53,915 nucleotides of DNA, from contig JALEVZ010000083.1 of the NCBI GenBank assembly GCA_022788105.1, positions 1 to 53,915 of the forward strand. Direction: 5' to 3'. Under the pieces are notes generated by a model. The model made no database searches. It had not been told where the DNA came from and saw only the letters and a program-made list of their open reading frames with translations. Source of the DNA: Prevotella sp. (GTDB taxonomy: Bacteria; Bacteroidota; Bacteroidia; Bacteroidales; Bacteroidaceae). Made by a program: the position numbers and the translations under genes. This document shows, one piece after another, positions 1-9,170 of the stretch. Every line of letters starts with the position of its first letter. Position 1 is the first letter of the stretch.

Positions 1-64
1 AGGCACGCCTGGAAAGCGTGTATACCCCTAAAGGGTATCGGGGGTTCGAATCCCCCTCTTTCCG
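1..64 (+). tRNA. tRNA-Ser, anticodon GGA, 5' part outside window
   Basis: Anticodon stem-loop gcacgcctGGAaagcgtgt, long variable arm tataccccta-aagggtat, T arm gggggTTCGAATccccc, acceptor 3' strand tctttcc and discriminator G. Confidence 0.85.
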
Positions 65-120
65 CAAAGCTTTTGTATTTCCACTTTTTTCTTCGACAAC
101 TTTCCCAAGCCACCACTATT

Positions 121-1077
121 ATGAAAACACCGATTGCACGTTTAGCAATAGTTTCATCACTCATACTACTTTTTAGCATGTCTTTTATGGCATCGGCCTA
201 CGCTCAAAACGCAGGCAATGCCAAGCCGTCAGCGTCAGTAGCGCAGACCAAAGCACCTGTTACAAAGTCCCAAGACGCCTCCACGACACTACCGTCAACA
301 CCCGTTGCGACACAAACCGCTAACAACGCGCCTGCCACGGCCGCCGATTCTGTCGCTGACACAGCTGCCGACACCACCGCGTCAGCCCTCGACGACAGCG
401 CCATAGCGTCTGCTGCCGACGACATTGCAGCCACCGAAGCCCCTGGTTTCCACAAAACGTTAAAGACAAAGTTCATTGAAGGCGACGCCTCATTCATGTC
501 GTTGGTTGCCATAGCGCTCATCATTGGACTTGCATTCTGCATTGAGCGCATAATCTACCTCACCCTTTCAGAAATCGACACCGACAAGTTCATGGCGCAA
601 CTTGACAGCCATATAGCTCAAGGCAACATTGAAGAGGCAAAGAATCTGTGCCGCGACACCCGCGGACCCATTGCCTCCATCTGTTATCAAGGACTCGTCC
701 GCGCCGACCAACCCATCGAAGACATAGAGCGGTCGGTTGCGTCTTACGGCACCGTACAGGCCGCCAATTTGGAGAAAGGCTGCTCATGGATAACGCTGTT
801 CATAGCTATGGCACCCTCGCTCGGCTTCCTCGGCACCGTGATAGGCATGGTCATGGCGTTTGAGCAGATACAGACCGTGGGCGACATCAACCCCACCATC
901 GTTGCTGCTGGCATGAAGGTGGCGCTCATCACCACCATCTTCGGCATCATAGTAGCACTCGTCCTGCAACTGTTCTACAACTACATACTGTCAAAAATAG
1001 ACCGTCTGACCATACAGATGGAGGAGTGCGCCATCACCCTACTCGACTCTCTCGTCAAGTTGAAGGCGTCGCGCTAA
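121..1077 (+). CDS. exbB: MotA/TolQ/ExbB proton channel family protein with N-terminal signal and low-complexity extension
   Basis: C-terminal region SLGFLGTVIGMVMAFEQIQ...AGMKVALITTIFGIIVAL is typical of ExbB/TolQ; two ExbD genes follow. Confidence 0.9.
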   Translation: MKTPIARLAIVSSLILLFSMSFMASAYAQNAGNAKPSASVAQTKAPVTKSQDASTTLPSTPVATQTANNAPATAADSVADTAADTTASALDDSAIASAADDIAATEAPGFHKTLKTKFIEGDASFMSLVAIALIIGLAFCIERIIYLTLSEIDTDKFMAQLDSHIAQGNIEEAKNLCRDTRGPIASICYQGLVRADQPIEDIERSVASYGTVQAANLEKGCSWITLFIAMAPSLGFLGTVIGMVMAFEQIQTVGDINPTIVAAGMKVALITTIFGIIVALVLQLFYNYILSKIDRLTIQMEECAITLLDSLVKLKASR

Positions 1078-1135
1078 GCGCTCTCACGCCCACATCAACA
1101 AACAAACACTACCGACAACATAAAGCAAAGAAGCA

Positions 1136-1705
1136 ATGAAAGGAAAACAATTCCGTAAAAGCGCAGCCCCACTCCGTGACATTCTGCACGGCGACATAAG
1201 CAAATGGGGCACAGCTGCCCTCTCGCAGACAGTCTTTTACGTGCTCATAGCCATCGCCACACTGCTGTTTGCACTGTTTTACGTGGTAGGATACAACCAG
1301 CCATACGACGAAAATCCAGACATCAACGCGCCGCTGTTTACTGGCGCAGTGATATGGTTTATGCTTGCGACGACAGCCATTGCCGCCGCAGTGTGCGTAG
1401 TGTCGGGAGTCAAAACCACACGCATAAACCGCCACAAGAAACAGGCGGAAAACGGTGTGCCAGCCAGACGCATAGCCACCACCGTGACATTAGCCACCAT
1501 AGCAGTCATGGCAGCGACGTTCACACTCATCCCCGCCACACCGATAACCGCCAACAGCACCGCCTACACCGATGGTTTCTGGCTGCGTGCGACCGAGATG
1601 TTTGTCGACACCTCGCTCCTGTTGCTTGTCGCCGCCGTCGCAGCAATGGGCTACAGCCGCTTCAGAAGCACGCACAACGACAGGAAAGGAGGTCGCCAAT
1701 GCTAA
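1136..1705 (+). CDS. hypothetical membrane protein in ExbB-ExbD cluster
   Basis: Intact ORF with several hydrophobic segments, co-directional between exbB and exbD. Confidence 0.75.
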   Translation: MKGKQFRKSAAPLRDILHGDISKWGTAALSQTVFYVLIAIATLLFALFYVVGYNQPYDENPDINAPLFTGAVIWFMLATTAIAAAVCVVSGVKTTRINRHKKQAENGVPARRIATTVTLATIAVMAATFTLIPATPITANSTAYTDGFWLRATEMFVDTSLLLLVAAVAAMGYSRFRSTHNDRKGGRQC

Positions 1706-2229
1706 TCCGCCGCAACCGCCACCGGGTCCCGTCACTCAACACCGCATCGACAGCAGACATCTCGTTCATGCTGCTCATCTTCTTCCTCGTCACCACATCG
1801 ATGGACGTGGACAAAGGCATCACGCGCCAGCTGCCACCTGTAGAGCAGACGGAAGACACCACCCCGACAGAGATAGCACGCGACAACATAATGGAGATAG
1901 CCGTCGCTAAAGACAACAAGATAAGCGTCAACGGCAAGCCAGTAGCCATAAACGGTCTGCGCCGACGCATTGAGACATTTGTCGAAAAGGCTGGTGACAA
2001 ACACCTCATAACCATACAGACCGATGCCGACGCAGCCTACGACACATATTTCGAGCTGCAAAACGAGCTTGTGGCAGCCTACGCCTCAGTGCGCGACAAG
2101 GAGTCCATGCGCCGATACGGCAGACACATGGCAGAGCTGACACCCTCGCAGCGCGCTACGGTGGCAAGCACGTGCCGCCAACACGTGGCAGAAAACTACG
2201 ACAACAACACGAAAGGAGGCGACAGATGA
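1699..2229 (+). CDS. exbD: ExbD/TolR family biopolymer transport protein
   Basis: Internal ATG at 1699 gives MLIRRNRHRVPSLNTASTADISFMLLIFFLVTTSMDVDKGITRQLP, an ExbD N-terminal TM pattern; overlaps previous stop. Confidence 0.88.
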   Translation: MLIRRNRHRVPSLNTASTADISFMLLIFFLVTTSMDVDKGITRQLPPVEQTEDTTPTEIARDNIMEIAVAKDNKISVNGKPVAINGLRRRIETFVEKAGDKHLITIQTDADAAYDTYFELQNELVAAYASVRDKESMRRYGRHMAELTPSQRATVASTCRQHVAENYDNNTKGGDR

Positions 2230-2735
2230 ACATCCGCCGTCCACGCTTCCGCGACGTTCCGACACTCAACACCTCGTCGCTGCCCGACCTCATATTCACC
2301 GTTCTGTTCTTCTTCATGATAGTGACGCACATGCGCAAAGCCACAGTGAAGGTAGAATACCAACTGCCGCAAGGCACCGAACTGACGCGGCTCATCAAGA
2401 AATCGGCCGTCACCTATATATATATAGGTCGCGCCGCGCAGCCGTCGACAGCCGCCAACGGAGCTAAAGCCATCGGTTCCAACGCCATAGACAACCGCTA
2501 CACCATACAGATAAACGACAAGTATGTAGACATGAGCGACGTGGCGGAATACATAGCGACAGAGAAAAAGCGCATGGCGCCCGACGATCAGGCACGCATG
2601 ACCGTCTCGGTGAAAGCCGACCGCGGCACCCACATGTCGATAATCAACGACGTAAAAAAAGCTATAAGAGCAGGCGGCGCATACAGAATAAATTATTCAG
2701 CAGACAACAAAAATATCAATCTAAAACAAAAATAG
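2226..2735 (+). CDS. exbD: second ExbD/TolR family protein
   Basis: MNIRRPRFRDVPTLNTSSLPDLIFTVLFFFMIVTHMRK..., ExbD pattern; start overlaps preceding stop. Confidence 0.87.
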   Translation: MNIRRPRFRDVPTLNTSSLPDLIFTVLFFFMIVTHMRKATVKVEYQLPQGTELTRLIKKSAVTYIYIGRAAQPSTAANGAKAIGSNAIDNRYTIQINDKYVDMSDVAEYIATEKKRMAPDDQARMTVSVKADRGTHMSIINDVKKAIRAGGAYRINYSADNKNINLKQK

Positions 2736-2768
2736 GTTAATTTGTTGCTGTTTTTCATTATTTTGCAT

Positions 2769-2776
2769 TACCTTTG
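2769..2776 (+). promoter_or_regulatory. Bacteroidetes -7 box TACCTTTG, lrp/asnC gene
   Basis: Matches TAnnTTTG 25 bp upstream of the start codon. Confidence 0.6.
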
Positions 2777-2800
2777 CACCTAAATAACAAAACATAAAGA

Positions 2801-3283
2801 ATGGCACATCACAATTTAGATTCATTAGACAAAAAGATTCTCCATCTCATTGCCGAAGATGCACGAATTCCATTCCTCGAAGTGGCACGTGTGTGCAATG
2901 TCAGTGGAGCAGCTATTCATCAGCGCATACAGAAGCTCACTAACCTCGGTATTCTGAAAGGCTCACAGTTTATAATTGACCCAGAGAAAGTTGGATATGA
3001 GACCTGTGCATACATAGGTCTATACTTAAAAAACCCAGAAAACTTTGACTCGGTAGTAGAAGCATTGAAGAAAATACCAGAGGTGGTGGAGTGTCACTAC
3101 ACCACTGGAGGCTTCGATATGTTCATAAAGATATATGCTGTAAACAACCACCACTTGCTTAACATCATCCACGACAAGTTGCAGCCCCTCGGACTGTCGC
3201 GCAGCGAGAGCATCATCTCGTTCAACGCTGCCATCAACCGCCAGTTGCCCATCATGGATTTGCCCAACGAAGACGAAGACTAA
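2801..3283 (+). CDS. Lrp/AsnC family transcriptional regulator
   Basis: LDSLDKKILHLIAEDARIPFLEVARVCNVSGAAIHQRIQKL helix-turn-helix plus ligand-binding (RAM-like) C-terminus. Confidence 0.93.
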   Translation: MAHHNLDSLDKKILHLIAEDARIPFLEVARVCNVSGAAIHQRIQKLTNLGILKGSQFIIDPEKVGYETCAYIGLYLKNPENFDSVVEALKKIPEVVECHYTTGGFDMFIKIYAVNNHHLLNIIHDKLQPLGLSRSESIISFNAAINRQLPIMDLPNEDED

Positions 3284-3340
3284 ACCGTCTGAAAGCAAGC
3301 GTTGGAGTCTGAGAAAAGACCTACACGCAAGGTTAAAAAG

Positions 3341-3380
3341 AAAATGTCTGCCGCACACAATGTGCAGCAGACATTTTTTT
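3341..3380 (+). terminator. intrinsic terminator after lrp
   Basis: aaaatgtctgc...gcagacattttttt. Confidence 0.8.
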
Positions 3381-3448
3381 TGACCTTTTGCGAAGCCCCT
3401 GCCTGTGATGCCGCAACGCAACGTGTCAGCAAAAAGCGACATGCGGTT

Positions 3449-3608
3449 GACACTTTGCTACATTTCTGGCGGTTTTGCTATCGCCAATTCTTAACGTCTG
3501 TTAAAAACCACAAAACATTCCCATTAGGCCGTAGTGACGACGCCATTTGGCCCCTTTGACAACGCCAAAGGGCCGTAGTGACAAGCCCAAAAGGGCACTA
3601 TCATTTTG
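3449..3608 (-). repeat. Composite 22-bp-unit element, copy 1
   Basis: Units 3521, 3543, 3565, 3587 (22 bp each) next to cgccaattcTTAACgtctGTTAAaaacc (3482-3509); reverse orientation relative to copies 2-4. Confidence 0.93.
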
Positions 3609-3626
3609 TCAACTCGCCCCTATGCC

Positions 3627-4106
3627 CTACCCTCTCACATAGTCGGCAAAGGAGAAACGGTGGGCATGGCGCTCGTCCGGCTCATGCCACTCGCGGCTTT
3701 CGAGCTTCCATCCGTCGTAGGGCGGGAAGAAAGCATCGGCCTCGGCAGGCGTGTCGGCAATCTCGGTCAGACACAGACGGTCTGCCACAGCCATCGCCTG
3801 CTCATACACACTCGCACCACCAATGATGTAGACATCTTCGTTTTCGCCGACACTCGCTAACGCTTCGTCGAGCGAGGCGTAGGTGTCGCAGCCAGGAAAG
3901 GCTGTCGTCGTGCGACTCAACACCACGTTACGACGGTTGGGCAGCGCACCTTTCGGCAGCGACTCAAACGTGCGACGCCCCATGATGATGGTGTGGCCCG
4001 TAGTCAACGCCTTGAAGCGCTTCAGGTCGTCGGGCAGCCAATACAAGAGTTTGTTGCCATTGCCTATGGCGCGGTTGGCAGCCACGGCAGCTATTACGTT
4101 TATCAT
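3627..4106 (-). CDS. folA: dihydrofolate reductase
   Basis: MINVIAAVAANRAIGNGNKLLYWLPDDLKRFKALTTGHTIIMGRRTFESLPKGALPNRRNVVLSR. Confidence 0.95.
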   Translation of the reverse strand: MINVIAAVAANRAIGNGNKLLYWLPDDLKRFKALTTGHTIIMGRRTFESLPKGALPNRRNVVLSRTTTAFPGCDTYASLDEALASVGENEDVYIIGGASVYEQAMAVADRLCLTEIADTPAEADAFFPPYDGWKLESREWHEPDERHAHRFSFADYVRG

Positions 4107-4110
4107 GGTC

Positions 4111-5085
4111 TTAATATTTGCGTTTCATCAGTTTGTAGACATAGTCTGTCAGACACTGCTTGCGCTCCTCGTCCACACCCACAGCCTTGAGACATGCCAG
4201 TCCTTCTTCAAAATACTGGTTTATCTTCTGCTCCGCCAAGCGGTCGATGCCGATGCGGTTGTAGAGGTCGGTCACGGCAGCTATCTTCTCCTGTTCGTCA
4301 AAGTCGCGAGCCTCAACCCAGCGGGTCAGCTCCTCGCGCTGTGCCTCGTCGGCGCGCAAGAAGGCATTGATGAGCATGTAGGTCTTCTTGTTTGACACTA
4401 TGTCGCCGCCTATTGCCTTGCCAAACACCTTTGTGTCACCGTAGACATCGAGAAAGTCGTCTTGCAGCTGGAAGGCCAGACCTATCTTCTCGCCGAAGCG
4501 GTAGAGGCTGTCGGCATCGCTCTCTGATGCGCCGCCAAGCACGGCACCTATCTTCAACGCACACGCTAAGAGCACGCTGGTTTTAAGGCGAATCATCTCT
4601 ATGTACTCGTCTTCACGCACATCCATGCGCTGTTCAAAATCCATATCGTACTGCTGCCCCTCGCCAATCTCTAATGCTGTCTCCGTGAATATGTCGAGCA
4701 CCTCCTTCAATTTGTCGGCGCGGCAGTCGCTCATAAGGCGATAAGCAAACACCAGCATGCTGTCGCCAGAGAGTATGGCAGTGTTGGCGTTCCACTTTTT
4801 GTGCACGGTCTCGTGGCCGCGGCGCAGGTCTGCGTTGTCCATCAGGTCGTCGTGGAGCAGCGTGTAGTTGTGATATGTCTCCAGTCCACATGCCTGGCTG
4901 AGTATGGACTGTGGGTCGTCCTTGAACAGGTTATATGCCAACAGCATCAGCACCGGACGCATGCGCTTGCCGCCAAGCGACAACACATACTTTATAGGCT
5001 CATAGAGCGATTGCGGTTTGCGGTCGAAGGGCAGTCGGCCAATACTATCGTTTACGATGCCCAATATTTCATTTGAATTCAACAT
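4111..5085 (-). CDS. polyprenyl synthetase family protein
   Basis: Asp-rich motifs DDLMDNADLRRG and QLQDDFLDVYGD; start placed at internal Met (MLNSNEILG) at 5085 instead of the longer ORF start. Confidence 0.92.
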   Translation of the reverse strand: MLNSNEILGIVNDSIGRLPFDRKPQSLYEPIKYVLSLGGKRMRPVLMLLAYNLFKDDPQSILSQACGLETYHNYTLLHDDLMDNADLRRGHETVHKKWNANTAILSGDSMLVFAYRLMSDCRADKLKEVLDIFTETALEIGEGQQYDMDFEQRMDVREDEYIEMIRLKTSVLLACALKIGAVLGGASESDADSLYRFGEKIGLAFQLQDDFLDVYGDTKVFGKAIGGDIVSNKKTYMLINAFLRADEAQREELTRWVEARDFDEQEKIAAVTDLYNRIGIDRLAEQKINQYFEEGLACLKAVGVDEERKQCLTDYVYKLMKRKY

Positions 5086-5185
5086 AATATGGATGTTGTT
5101 TGGTTTTTGATTATTCTTGTCTTTAAGCCACCATCTGTTGCAGACGGCACAGAGCCGTGGAGACGGCACGCCGGCGGCATGTGCG

Positions 5186-5986
5186 TCACAGCCTGAACTC
5201 CACTGGTATGGCAAACATGGTGCGGCAGGGTTTGCCGTTCTCTATGCCAGGCTTCCACTGTGGCATGGCTTTCACCACGCGCAGCGCCTCGTTGTCGAGC
5301 AGGGGGTGTACCGATTTCACCACCTTTATGTCGCCGATGCTGCCGTCGCGGTTTATGATGAACGTCACTTTGACCTGGCCTTCTATCTTCTGTTTCTGAG
5401 CGAGATATGGATATTTCAGGTTCTTGGTTATCCATTTCATAAGTTCCACCATGCCACCGGGAAACTCTGGCAGCTGCTCCACCACACGCAGGCGCAGCGG
5501 ATTGTCGTCGGCGTCGACAGCGACAGGGGGCTGGGCGGTGGTGGTCGGGGCATCGTCGGCAGTGGAAGAGCCGTCGGCGCCGTCGGCGTCGCCTTGTGTC
5601 GTGCGTAGGTCGGTTATGGTGTTGAGCTTCGACATCTCGTCCCTCACCTTGTCTACCACCTTCAGCTGCTTGACCGACGGCTTAGGACGCGCCGGCTCTG
5701 GAGTTGCCGCTATCATGTCGCTGCGGTCGAGAGCAGGGAGCAGGTCGAGGTCGTGCATGTCGTCGAACAGTGCGCTGTCGTCGGAACTGTCTGTCGTCGA
5801 CGCCGAAAACTCCAGCGCTACGTACAACGTAGACAGCGCCACCACCAGCCCAAGCAGAAACCACACCGGACGCTGCGGTTCAAGACTTGCCTTTGACGAT
5901 TTCTTTATTTCCACCTTTATGTACTTATTTAAAAACGGGACGAAATGCGCGGCTGATTTGCAAATGAAACAAAACACACAATCCAT
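5186..5986 (-). CDS. tonB: TonB family energy transducer
   Basis: Single N-terminal TM, Pro/Asp-rich linker, C-terminal PYLAQKQKIEGQVKVTFIINRDGSIGDIKVVKSVHPLLDNEALRVVKAMPQWKPG. Exact start uncertain. Confidence 0.9.
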   Translation of the reverse strand: MDCVFCFICKSAAHFVPFLNKYIKVEIKKSSKASLEPQRPVWFLLGLVVALSTLYVALEFSASTTDSSDDSALFDDMHDLDLLPALDRSDMIAATPEPARPKPSVKQLKVVDKVRDEMSKLNTITDLRTTQGDADGADGSSTADDAPTTTAQPPVAVDADDNPLRLRVVEQLPEFPGGMVELMKWITKNLKYPYLAQKQKIEGQVKVTFIINRDGSIGDIKVVKSVHPLLDNEALRVVKAMPQWKPGIENGKPCRTMFAIPVEFRL

Positions 5987-6115
5987 GTACTAAAACCACG
6001 GATTTGCCGTTATCAATCTGGCGGCGGACCATAACGCCACGGCTTTTTATCCGTGTGCCGCTGCCATTGACTGCATTTCATCTACAAATTTAGCACAGAT
6101 ATTTCAAAAAAGCAG

Positions 6116-6123
6116 TAACTTTG
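6116..6123 (+). promoter_or_regulatory. -7 box TAACTTTG upstream of porQ
   Basis: TAnnTTTG 24 bp before ATG. Confidence 0.6.
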
Positions 6124-6146
6124 CGAAATAAATTTCAACCGAGCAA

Positions 6147-7091
6147 ATGAAAAAGCTTATTTTCACCATTATAGCTACCGTTTGGGCACTGATGGCAGCA
6201 GCACAGGAGAGCCAGACCGAATACAACTTCCTGCGTCTGCCTGTCAGCGCACATGCCGCGGCACTGGGCGGAGACAACATCACGCTTGTCGAAGACGACG
6301 CAAGCCTCATCTTCAGCAACCCGGCGCTGCTGTCGTCAGTCAGCGACAAGACGATAGGATTTAACTACATGAACTACATGTCAGGCGTCAACACCGCCAG
6401 CGCATCGTTCAACCGCGTGGTGAAAGAGAAGGCGTCGTGGGCGGCGTCGGCACAGTTTATAAGCTATGGCACTATGCGCGAGACCGACGCCAACAACGTG
6501 CAGACAGGTGAGTTCAGCGCTAAAGACATTGCTCTGGCGGGATATTTCTCTTACATGCTGACCGAGAGACTGGTCGGCGGCATAGCGGCGAAGTTCATAA
6601 CGTCGTATATCGGCAGCTACAACTCCATCGGCATGGGCGTAGATCTCGGACTCAACTACTACGATCCCGACCGCGAACTGTCGCTCGCCGTTGTGGCAAA
6701 GAATCTCGGCGGACAGCTCAAGGCATACGACGACACGTACGAAAGCATGCCCATCGACGTGCAGGTAGGCGTCAGCAAGCATGTCACACACACGCCGTTT
6801 CGCCTGTCGGCGACGCTCGTCGACCTCAATCACTGGAACTACAACTTCATAAACCACCTCGCATTCGGTGTGGATATCACGCTGTCGCAGAACATATGGG
6901 TGGGCGGAGGATATAACTTCAGACGCGCTCACGAAATGGAGATTGCCGACGGAGAGGACAAGAGCAGTCACGGAGCGGGGCTGACGTTCGGCGGAGGTGT
7001 CAACCTCGAGCGCTTCAAACTGAACGTGGCGTATGGCAAATACCACGTGTCAAGCTCGTCAATACTGATAAACGTGGCGTACAGCATGTGA
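6147..7091 (+). CDS. porQ: PorQ-like type IX secretion system protein
   Basis: Signal peptide; SAHAAALGGDNITLVEDDASLIFSNPALLS and beta-barrel style repeats typical of PorV/PorQ; adjacent to cmk. Confidence 0.82.
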   Translation: MKKLIFTIIATVWALMAAAQESQTEYNFLRLPVSAHAAALGGDNITLVEDDASLIFSNPALLSSVSDKTIGFNYMNYMSGVNTASASFNRVVKEKASWAASAQFISYGTMRETDANNVQTGEFSAKDIALAGYFSYMLTERLVGGIAAKFITSYIGSYNSIGMGVDLGLNYYDPDRELSLAVVAKNLGGQLKAYDDTYESMPIDVQVGVSKHVTHTPFRLSATLVDLNHWNYNFINHLAFGVDITLSQNIWVGGGYNFRRAHEMEIADGEDKSSHGAGLTFGGGVNLERFKLNVAYGKYHVSSSSILINVAYSM

Positions 7092-7160
7092 CGACGCCGT
7101 GCCGAAGAATGGCACACGACAAAGAGAACCAAAACATAACACTTAAATACAGACATCAAT

Positions 7161-7853
7161 ATGAAAAAGATTGTGATAGCCATCGACGGGTTTTCGTCAT
7201 GCGGAAAAAGCACCATGGCTAAAGACTTGGCCCGCGAGATAGGCTACATATATGTGGACACAGGGGCGATGTACCGCTCTGTGACACTCTACGCCCTGCG
7301 CAACAACATGTTCGGCGACGACGGAAAGGTTGACGAGGCGCGTCTGCACGACGCCATCGACAATATAGAGATAGCGTTCAGACTCAACGACGAGACAGGA
7401 CGGCCCGACACTCTGCTCAACGGCGTGTGTGTGGAAAAGGACATCAGAGGACTGGAGGTGTCGTCGAAGGTGAGCCTCATAGCTGCCCTCCCCTTCGTGA
7501 GAGAGAAGCTGGTAAAGGAGCAACAGAAGATGGGGCTGGCGAAAGGAATAGTCATGGACGGACGCGACATAGGCACTGTGGTGTTTCCGCAAGCCGAACT
7601 CAAGATTTTCGTAACGGCAAGTGCCGAAGTGAGAGCGCAGCGTCGCTACGACGAACTCATGGCGAAGGGCATGCCTGCCGACTTTGAAGACATTCTGAAA
7701 AACGTGCAGGAGCGCGACTATATGGACTCACACCGCGCCGTGTCACCACTCCGTAAGGCTGACGACGCGATAGAACTGGACAACAGCCATATGACCATTG
7801 CGGAACAAAAGGCATGGCTCATGGAGAAGTTTAAGGCTGCTGTAGGAGAATAA
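7161..7853 (+). CDS. cmk: (d)CMP kinase
   Basis: [41 protein letters not shown] ... [21 protein letters not shown]. Confidence 0.95.
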   Translation: MKKIVIAIDGFSSCGKSTMAKDLAREIGYIYVDTGAMYRSVTLYALRNNMFGDDGKVDEARLHDAIDNIEIAFRLNDETGRPDTLLNGVCVEKDIRGLEVSSKVSLIAALPFVREKLVKEQQKMGLAKGIVMDGRDIGTVVFPQAELKIFVTASAEVRAQRRYDELMAKGMPADFEDILKNVQERDYMDSHRAVSPLRKADDAIELDNSHMTIAEQKAWLMEKFKAAVGE

Positions 7854-7968
7854 CAGGATGTTGTGGCGCTAAAAGCGCTAAAATGTCATCTGTACTTTAC
7901 AAAATGCACATTAGTTGAGAAAATGAGGTCGTTGGTTGAAGAAAATTGCAGAAGTCAGACCTTTGTCT

Positions 7969-7976
7969 TATCTTTG
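7969..7976 (+). promoter_or_regulatory. -7 box TATCTTTG of candidate sRNA
   Basis: TAnnTTTG with TTG 20 bp upstream; no gene follows on this strand. Confidence 0.5.
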
Positions 7977-7982
7977 TAAGCA

Positions 7983-8132
7983 GGAAAAATAACTAACGAC
8001 ATTTATTTCAGATTCCATATATTTAATGTAACTACAGAAACGCAAGACAGTTAGTGAGAATTAGATTATAAATTTTGAGTTAATTACTGATTTTTAGAAA
8101 AAGGACGACCTCGTGACGAAGTTGTCCTTTTT
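7983..8132 (+). ncRNA. candidate small RNA (promoter to intrinsic terminator, no ORF)
   Basis: TATCTTTG at 7969-7976 with TTG about 20 bp upstream; hairpin aaaaaggacgac-ctcgtgacgaa-gttgtccttttt at 8096-8132; ACTAAC/GTTAGT and ACATT/AATGT pairing inside; no credible ORF. Confidence 0.4.
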
Positions 8133-8138
8133 ATTTTA

Positions 8139-8248
8139 TCTGACCGTATGGGGTATTTCATCTGACCGTATGGGGTGTTTCATCTACCCATACGGGGTTT
8201 CTTATCTGACCTTACGGGGTATTTCATCGACCCATACGGTCGAGTATA
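8139..8248. repeat. 22-bp tandem array, five units (fifth degenerate)
   Basis: Units start at 8139, 8161, 8183, 8205, 8227: tctgaccgtatggggtatttca / tctgaccgtatggggtgtttca / tctacccatacggggtttctta / tctgaccttacggggtatttca / tcgacccatacggtcgagtata. Confidence 0.95.
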
Positions 8249-9087
8249 TAGTCACGACATTGCTCCATCAACCACTTCGGGGTGCTGGTAGCTCCGCATA
8301 TACCGACAGAGGCAAGGCCGTCAAACCACGTCATGTCTATTTCTTCTGGTTTCTCTATAAGGTGACTGTTGGGGTTCACACGACGGCACTCATTGAACAG
8401 CACCTTGCCGTTGCTGCTCTTCCGTCCACACACAAACACGATGATGTCGTGGCGCGATGCGAAGCTCCCTATGTTGGGCATGCGGTTTGCAACCTGCCTG
8501 CAGATGGTGTCGAAGCTACGGAATGTTGCAGTCGGAGCGATGTGGGCTTGAATATAATCTATCACTCTGTGGAAGCCGTCAAGGCTCTTTGTGGTCTGCG
8601 AATAGAGGTAAATGTCGCGCGAATAGTCAAGACGCGCCACGTCTTCAACGTTCTCCACCACTATGGCTTTGCCACATGTCTGGCCCACCAGGCCCAACAC
8701 TTCGGCATGTCCGTTCTTTCCGAAAATCACAATCTGTGCCTGTGGGTTGGCGTCGAACTGCTTTTTTATTCTCCGTTGCAGCTGCAACACCACGGGACAG
8801 GTGGCATCTATTATGTCGATATGGTTTTTCTCAGCAAGAGCGTAGGTCTCTGGCGGCTCGCCATGAGCACGCAACAGCACCTTCACGTCATGCAGACGGT
8901 CCAGCTCTTCGTGGTTGATGGTCACGAGACCATTGGCATGTAGGCGCTCCACCTCCATGCCGTTGTGTACAATATCGCCCAAACAATAGAGTGTATTGCC
9001 GTCGGCGAGTTTCTCTTCTGCCTTCTTTATGGCAGTCGTCACGCCGAAGCAGAATCCGCTGCCGCTGTCTATTTCTATCTGAAGCAT
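8224..9087 (-). CDS. ispH: 4-hydroxy-3-methylbut-2-enyl diphosphate reductase
   Basis: IEIDSGSGFCFGVTTAIKKAEE ... GDIVHNGMEVERL ... IDATCPVVLQLQRRI ... CGATSTPKWLMEQ. Confidence 0.95.
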   Translation of the reverse strand: MLQIEIDSGSGFCFGVTTAIKKAEEKLADGNTLYCLGDIVHNGMEVERLHANGLVTINHEELDRLHDVKVLLRAHGEPPETYALAEKNHIDIIDATCPVVLQLQRRIKKQFDANPQAQIVIFGKNGHAEVLGLVGQTCGKAIVVENVEDVARLDYSRDIYLYSQTTKSLDGFHRVIDYIQAHIAPTATFRSFDTICRQVANRMPNIGSFASRHDIIVFVCGRKSSNGKVLFNECRRVNPNSHLIEKPEEIDMTWFDGLASVGICGATSTPKWLMEQCRDYILDRMGR

Positions 9088-9170
9088 CCTTTTACATAAG
9101 TTTCATAAAGCACCTTTTCTGCCTGTGCGACATGCTTTTGGCATGCCGCTACACAGCAGTTGAGAGCCCG

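Noticed and set aside
1204-1698. Long upstream extension of exbD ORF
   Set aside because: Overlaps the hypothetical membrane gene in another frame; ExbD homology begins at the internal ATG 1699.
4392-5076. Short plus-strand ORFs over the polyprenyl synthetase gene
   Set aside because: Antisense to a well-supported gene, no domain recognition.
8113-8943. 276-aa plus-strand ORF antisense to ispH
   Set aside because: Begins in the 22-bp array and runs antisense to a clear ispH gene; no recognisable domain.
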